From NCBI RefSeq assembly GCF_022348085.1, contig NZ_JAKRFN010000010.1, positions 111,065 through 175,064 on the forward strand: 64,000 nucleotides of DNA, read 5' to 3'. Source of the stretch: Mycobacterium sp. PSTR-4-N (lineage in GTDB: Bacteria; Actinomycetota; Actinomycetes; Mycobacteriales; Mycobacteriaceae). A program made the translations under genes and the position numbers. Every line of letters starts with the position of its first letter. Position 1 is the first letter of the stretch. Shown piece by piece: positions 62,589 to 64,000 of this stretch. The notes under the pieces are model-generated. The model saw only the letters and a list, made by a program, of their open reading frames with translations, was not told the DNA's origin and searched no databases.

Positions 62589-64000
62589 ATGCTGGACCGG
62601 CTCTCCAAGATCCAACTGTCGATCTTCGCCTTCGTGACCGTGCTGACCGTCGGCGCGATATCGATCTTCTACCTTCGCGTGCCCGAGGCGATCGGGTTGA
62701 ACTCCTATCGGGTGACCGCCAACTTCACCGCGGCCGGTGGCCTGTACCAGAACGCCAACGTCACCTACCGCGGCGTCACCGTGGGCCAGGTGGAATCCGT
62801 CGGCCTGTCCGACGACGGCGTCGTCGCGCACATGCGCCTCGACAGCGGAACCCCGGTGCCGGCCAACGTGACGGCGACCGTCAAGAGCGTGTCGGCCATC
62901 GGCGAACAGTACGTCGACCTGGTCCCGCCGGAGGACCCCTCCGGGGACAAGCTGCGCAACGGCGCCGACATCCCGGTGAGCCGGACCGCGATCGGACAGG
63001 ACATCGCCGGCCTGCTGCAGCAGGCGGATTCGCTGGTCAACAGCCTCGGTGACAGCCGGATCAAGGATCTGCTGCGGGAAACGTTCACGGCGTTCAACGG
63101 TTCCGGGCCGGAGCTCGCCCGGCTGATCCAGTCCGGGCGGCTGCTCGTGGACGAAGCCAACGCCAACTACGGGCAGACCACCCAGCTGATCGATCAGGCG
63201 GGACCGTTCCTGGATTCGCAGATCGCCAGCGGGGACAACATCCGCTCGCTGGCCGACGGACTGGCCCGGTTCACCGGCGAGGTGGCGAACGCCGACCCGC
63301 AGCTGCGCACACTGCTGCAGACCGCCCCGGGCGCCGCCGGCGTCGCGAACGAGACCTTCGAGGGCATTCGCCCCGACTTCCCGATGCTCGCAGCCAATCT
63401 CGCGAACCTGGGGCGCATCGGCGTCATCTATCATAAGTCGATCGAACAGGCGCTGGTCATCTTCCCGGCTCTGATTGCCGCGCTGAACACCGTCGCCGGC
63501 GGCGTGCCCGCCGACGAGGGCGGCAAGCTGGACTTCAAGGTCCACCTCAACGATCCACCCACCTGCTCGGTCGGGTTCCTGCCGCCGACCACTATCCGCT
63601 CGCCAGGGGATACGACGCTGCGCGAGTTGCCGACCGATATGTACTGCAAGACGCCGCAGAACGACCCCGCGGTGGTGCGCGGTGCCCGCAACTATCCGTG
63701 CCAGGAGTTCCCGGGTAAGCGCGCGCCGACGATCCAGCTCTGCCGCGACCCCAAAGGTTACGTACCGATCGGCACCAACCCGTGGCGCGGGCCTCCGGTC
63801 CCGCTGGGCACCCCGATCGAGGACGGGCGCAACATCCTGCCGCCCAACAAGTTCCCGTTCATTCCGCCGCAGGTGGATCCGGATCCGGGTCCGCCGGTGG
63901 TGCAGCTGCCGCCGGGCGCGGTGCCCGGACCCGGGCCGGCCCCGCACGCGCCGTTCCCGCTGCCGGTGCCGCCGAACGAGCCGGGGCCGCCGCCCCCGCC
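62589..64000 (+). CDS. mce4F: Mce4F, sterol importer subunit, 3'-truncated by window
   Basis: ATG 62589 follows the mce4E TAG directly and the frame is open to the window edge, 470 codons. The protein starts MLDRLSKIQLSIFAFV with a membrane helix, then an Mce domain with YQNANVTYRGVTVGQVESVGL and VKSVSAIGEQYVDLVPP, a helical region and a Cys-containing C-terminal domain (PPTCSVGF, DMYCKTP, YPCQEF, LCRDPKG). From about residue 420 it becomes very Pro-rich and is still continuing at the edge. This is the usual last mce gene of the operon; the mce-associated genes would follow outside. Confidence 0.95.
   Translation, partial: MLDRLSKIQLSIFAFVTVLTVGAISIFYLRVPEAIGLNSYRVTANFTAAGGLYQNANVTYRGVTVGQVESVGLSDDGVVAHMRLDSGTPVPANVTATVKSVSAIGEQYVDLVPPEDPSGDKLRNGADIPVSRTAIGQDIAGLLQQADSLVNSLGDSRIKDLLRETFTAFNGSGPELARLIQSGRLLVDEANANYGQTTQLIDQAGPFLDSQIASGDNIRSLADGLARFTGEVANADPQLRTLLQTAPGAAGVANETFEGIRPDFPMLAANLANLGRIGVIYHKSIEQALVIFPALIAALNTVAGGVPADEGGKLDFKVHLNDPPTCSVGFLPPTTIRSPGDTTLRELPTDMYCKTPQNDPAVVRGARNYPCQEFPGKRAPTIQLCRDPKGYVPIGTNPWRGPPVPLGTPIEDGRNILPPNKFPFIPPQVDPDPGPPVVQLPPGAVPGPGPAPHAPFPLPVPPNEPGPPPP

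Overview
The window comes from a high-GC mycobacterium, most likely a fast-growing environmental Mycolicibacterium. Evidence for this is the complete mce4-type sterol import operon, cholesterol catabolic genes in the order known from M. tuberculosis Rv3494c-Rv3538, an MPT63-family antigen, a Gly-Gly-Asn repeat protein of PGRS type, and frequent GTG starts with 4-bp stop/start overlaps. No rRNA, tRNA, insertion sequence, prophage or CRISPR array was seen, and no gene-free stretch exceeds 300 bp.

Region 1 (1-12920) looks like a locus for an acidic surface or exopolysaccharide. It encodes a polytopic membrane protein (cut by the window edge), a heparinase II/III-type protein, a GDP-mannose/UDP-glucose 6-dehydrogenase, a GT4 glycosyltransferase, a polysaccharide deacetylase, a second glycosyltransferase, a Wzx-type flippase and a lyase-like lipoprotein. 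A convergent asparagine-synthase-like amidotransferase closes it. Region 2 (13085-16857) holds cell-envelope proteins: two small membrane-anchored proteins, an MPT63-like secreted protein with a Pro-rich repeat tail, and a PGRS-like protein without a PE domain.

Region 3 (16862-54862) is the sterol catabolism block. It contains hsd4B and kstD, divergent from hsaE-hsaG-hsaF. A haemophore-like gene, a recQ-like helicase and an IclR regulator follow. Next come the Rv3531c-Rv3530c-Rv3529c homologues, kshA with a coupled small His/Cys-rich protein, an MFS transporter with a TetR regulator, and the DUF35-ltp4-ltp3-LLM operon. Then follow an LLM oxidoreductase, an Rv3519-like protein, cyp142, echA19, fadD19, a nitronate-monooxygenase-like protein and ilvX. 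The block ends with a tightly coupled minus-strand operon, fadE26-fadE27-fadD17-fadD-kstD2-kshA2, divergent from fdxD-hsd4A. Region 4 (55124-64000) is yrbE4A-yrbE4B-mce4A-F, with mce4F running off the right edge.

Eight sites match the KstR operator TnnAACnnGTTnnA exactly and sit at nearly all the divergent promoters of regions 3 and 4, so most of the right two thirds is probably one KstR regulon. Mce4/YrbE4 imports sterol. CYP142, FadD19, FadE26/27, EchA19, Hsd4A/B and Ltp3/4 shorten the side chain. KstD and KshA open ring B, and HsaE-F-G finish ring A/B fragments to pyruvate and propionyl-CoA. In several cases the operator overlaps a TANNNT -10 element placed 6-7 nt before the start codon, which points to repressed leaderless transcripts. 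The features most worth a second look are the uronate-type polysaccharide locus and the additional kshA2-kstD2 pair inside the fadE26-fadD17 operon.
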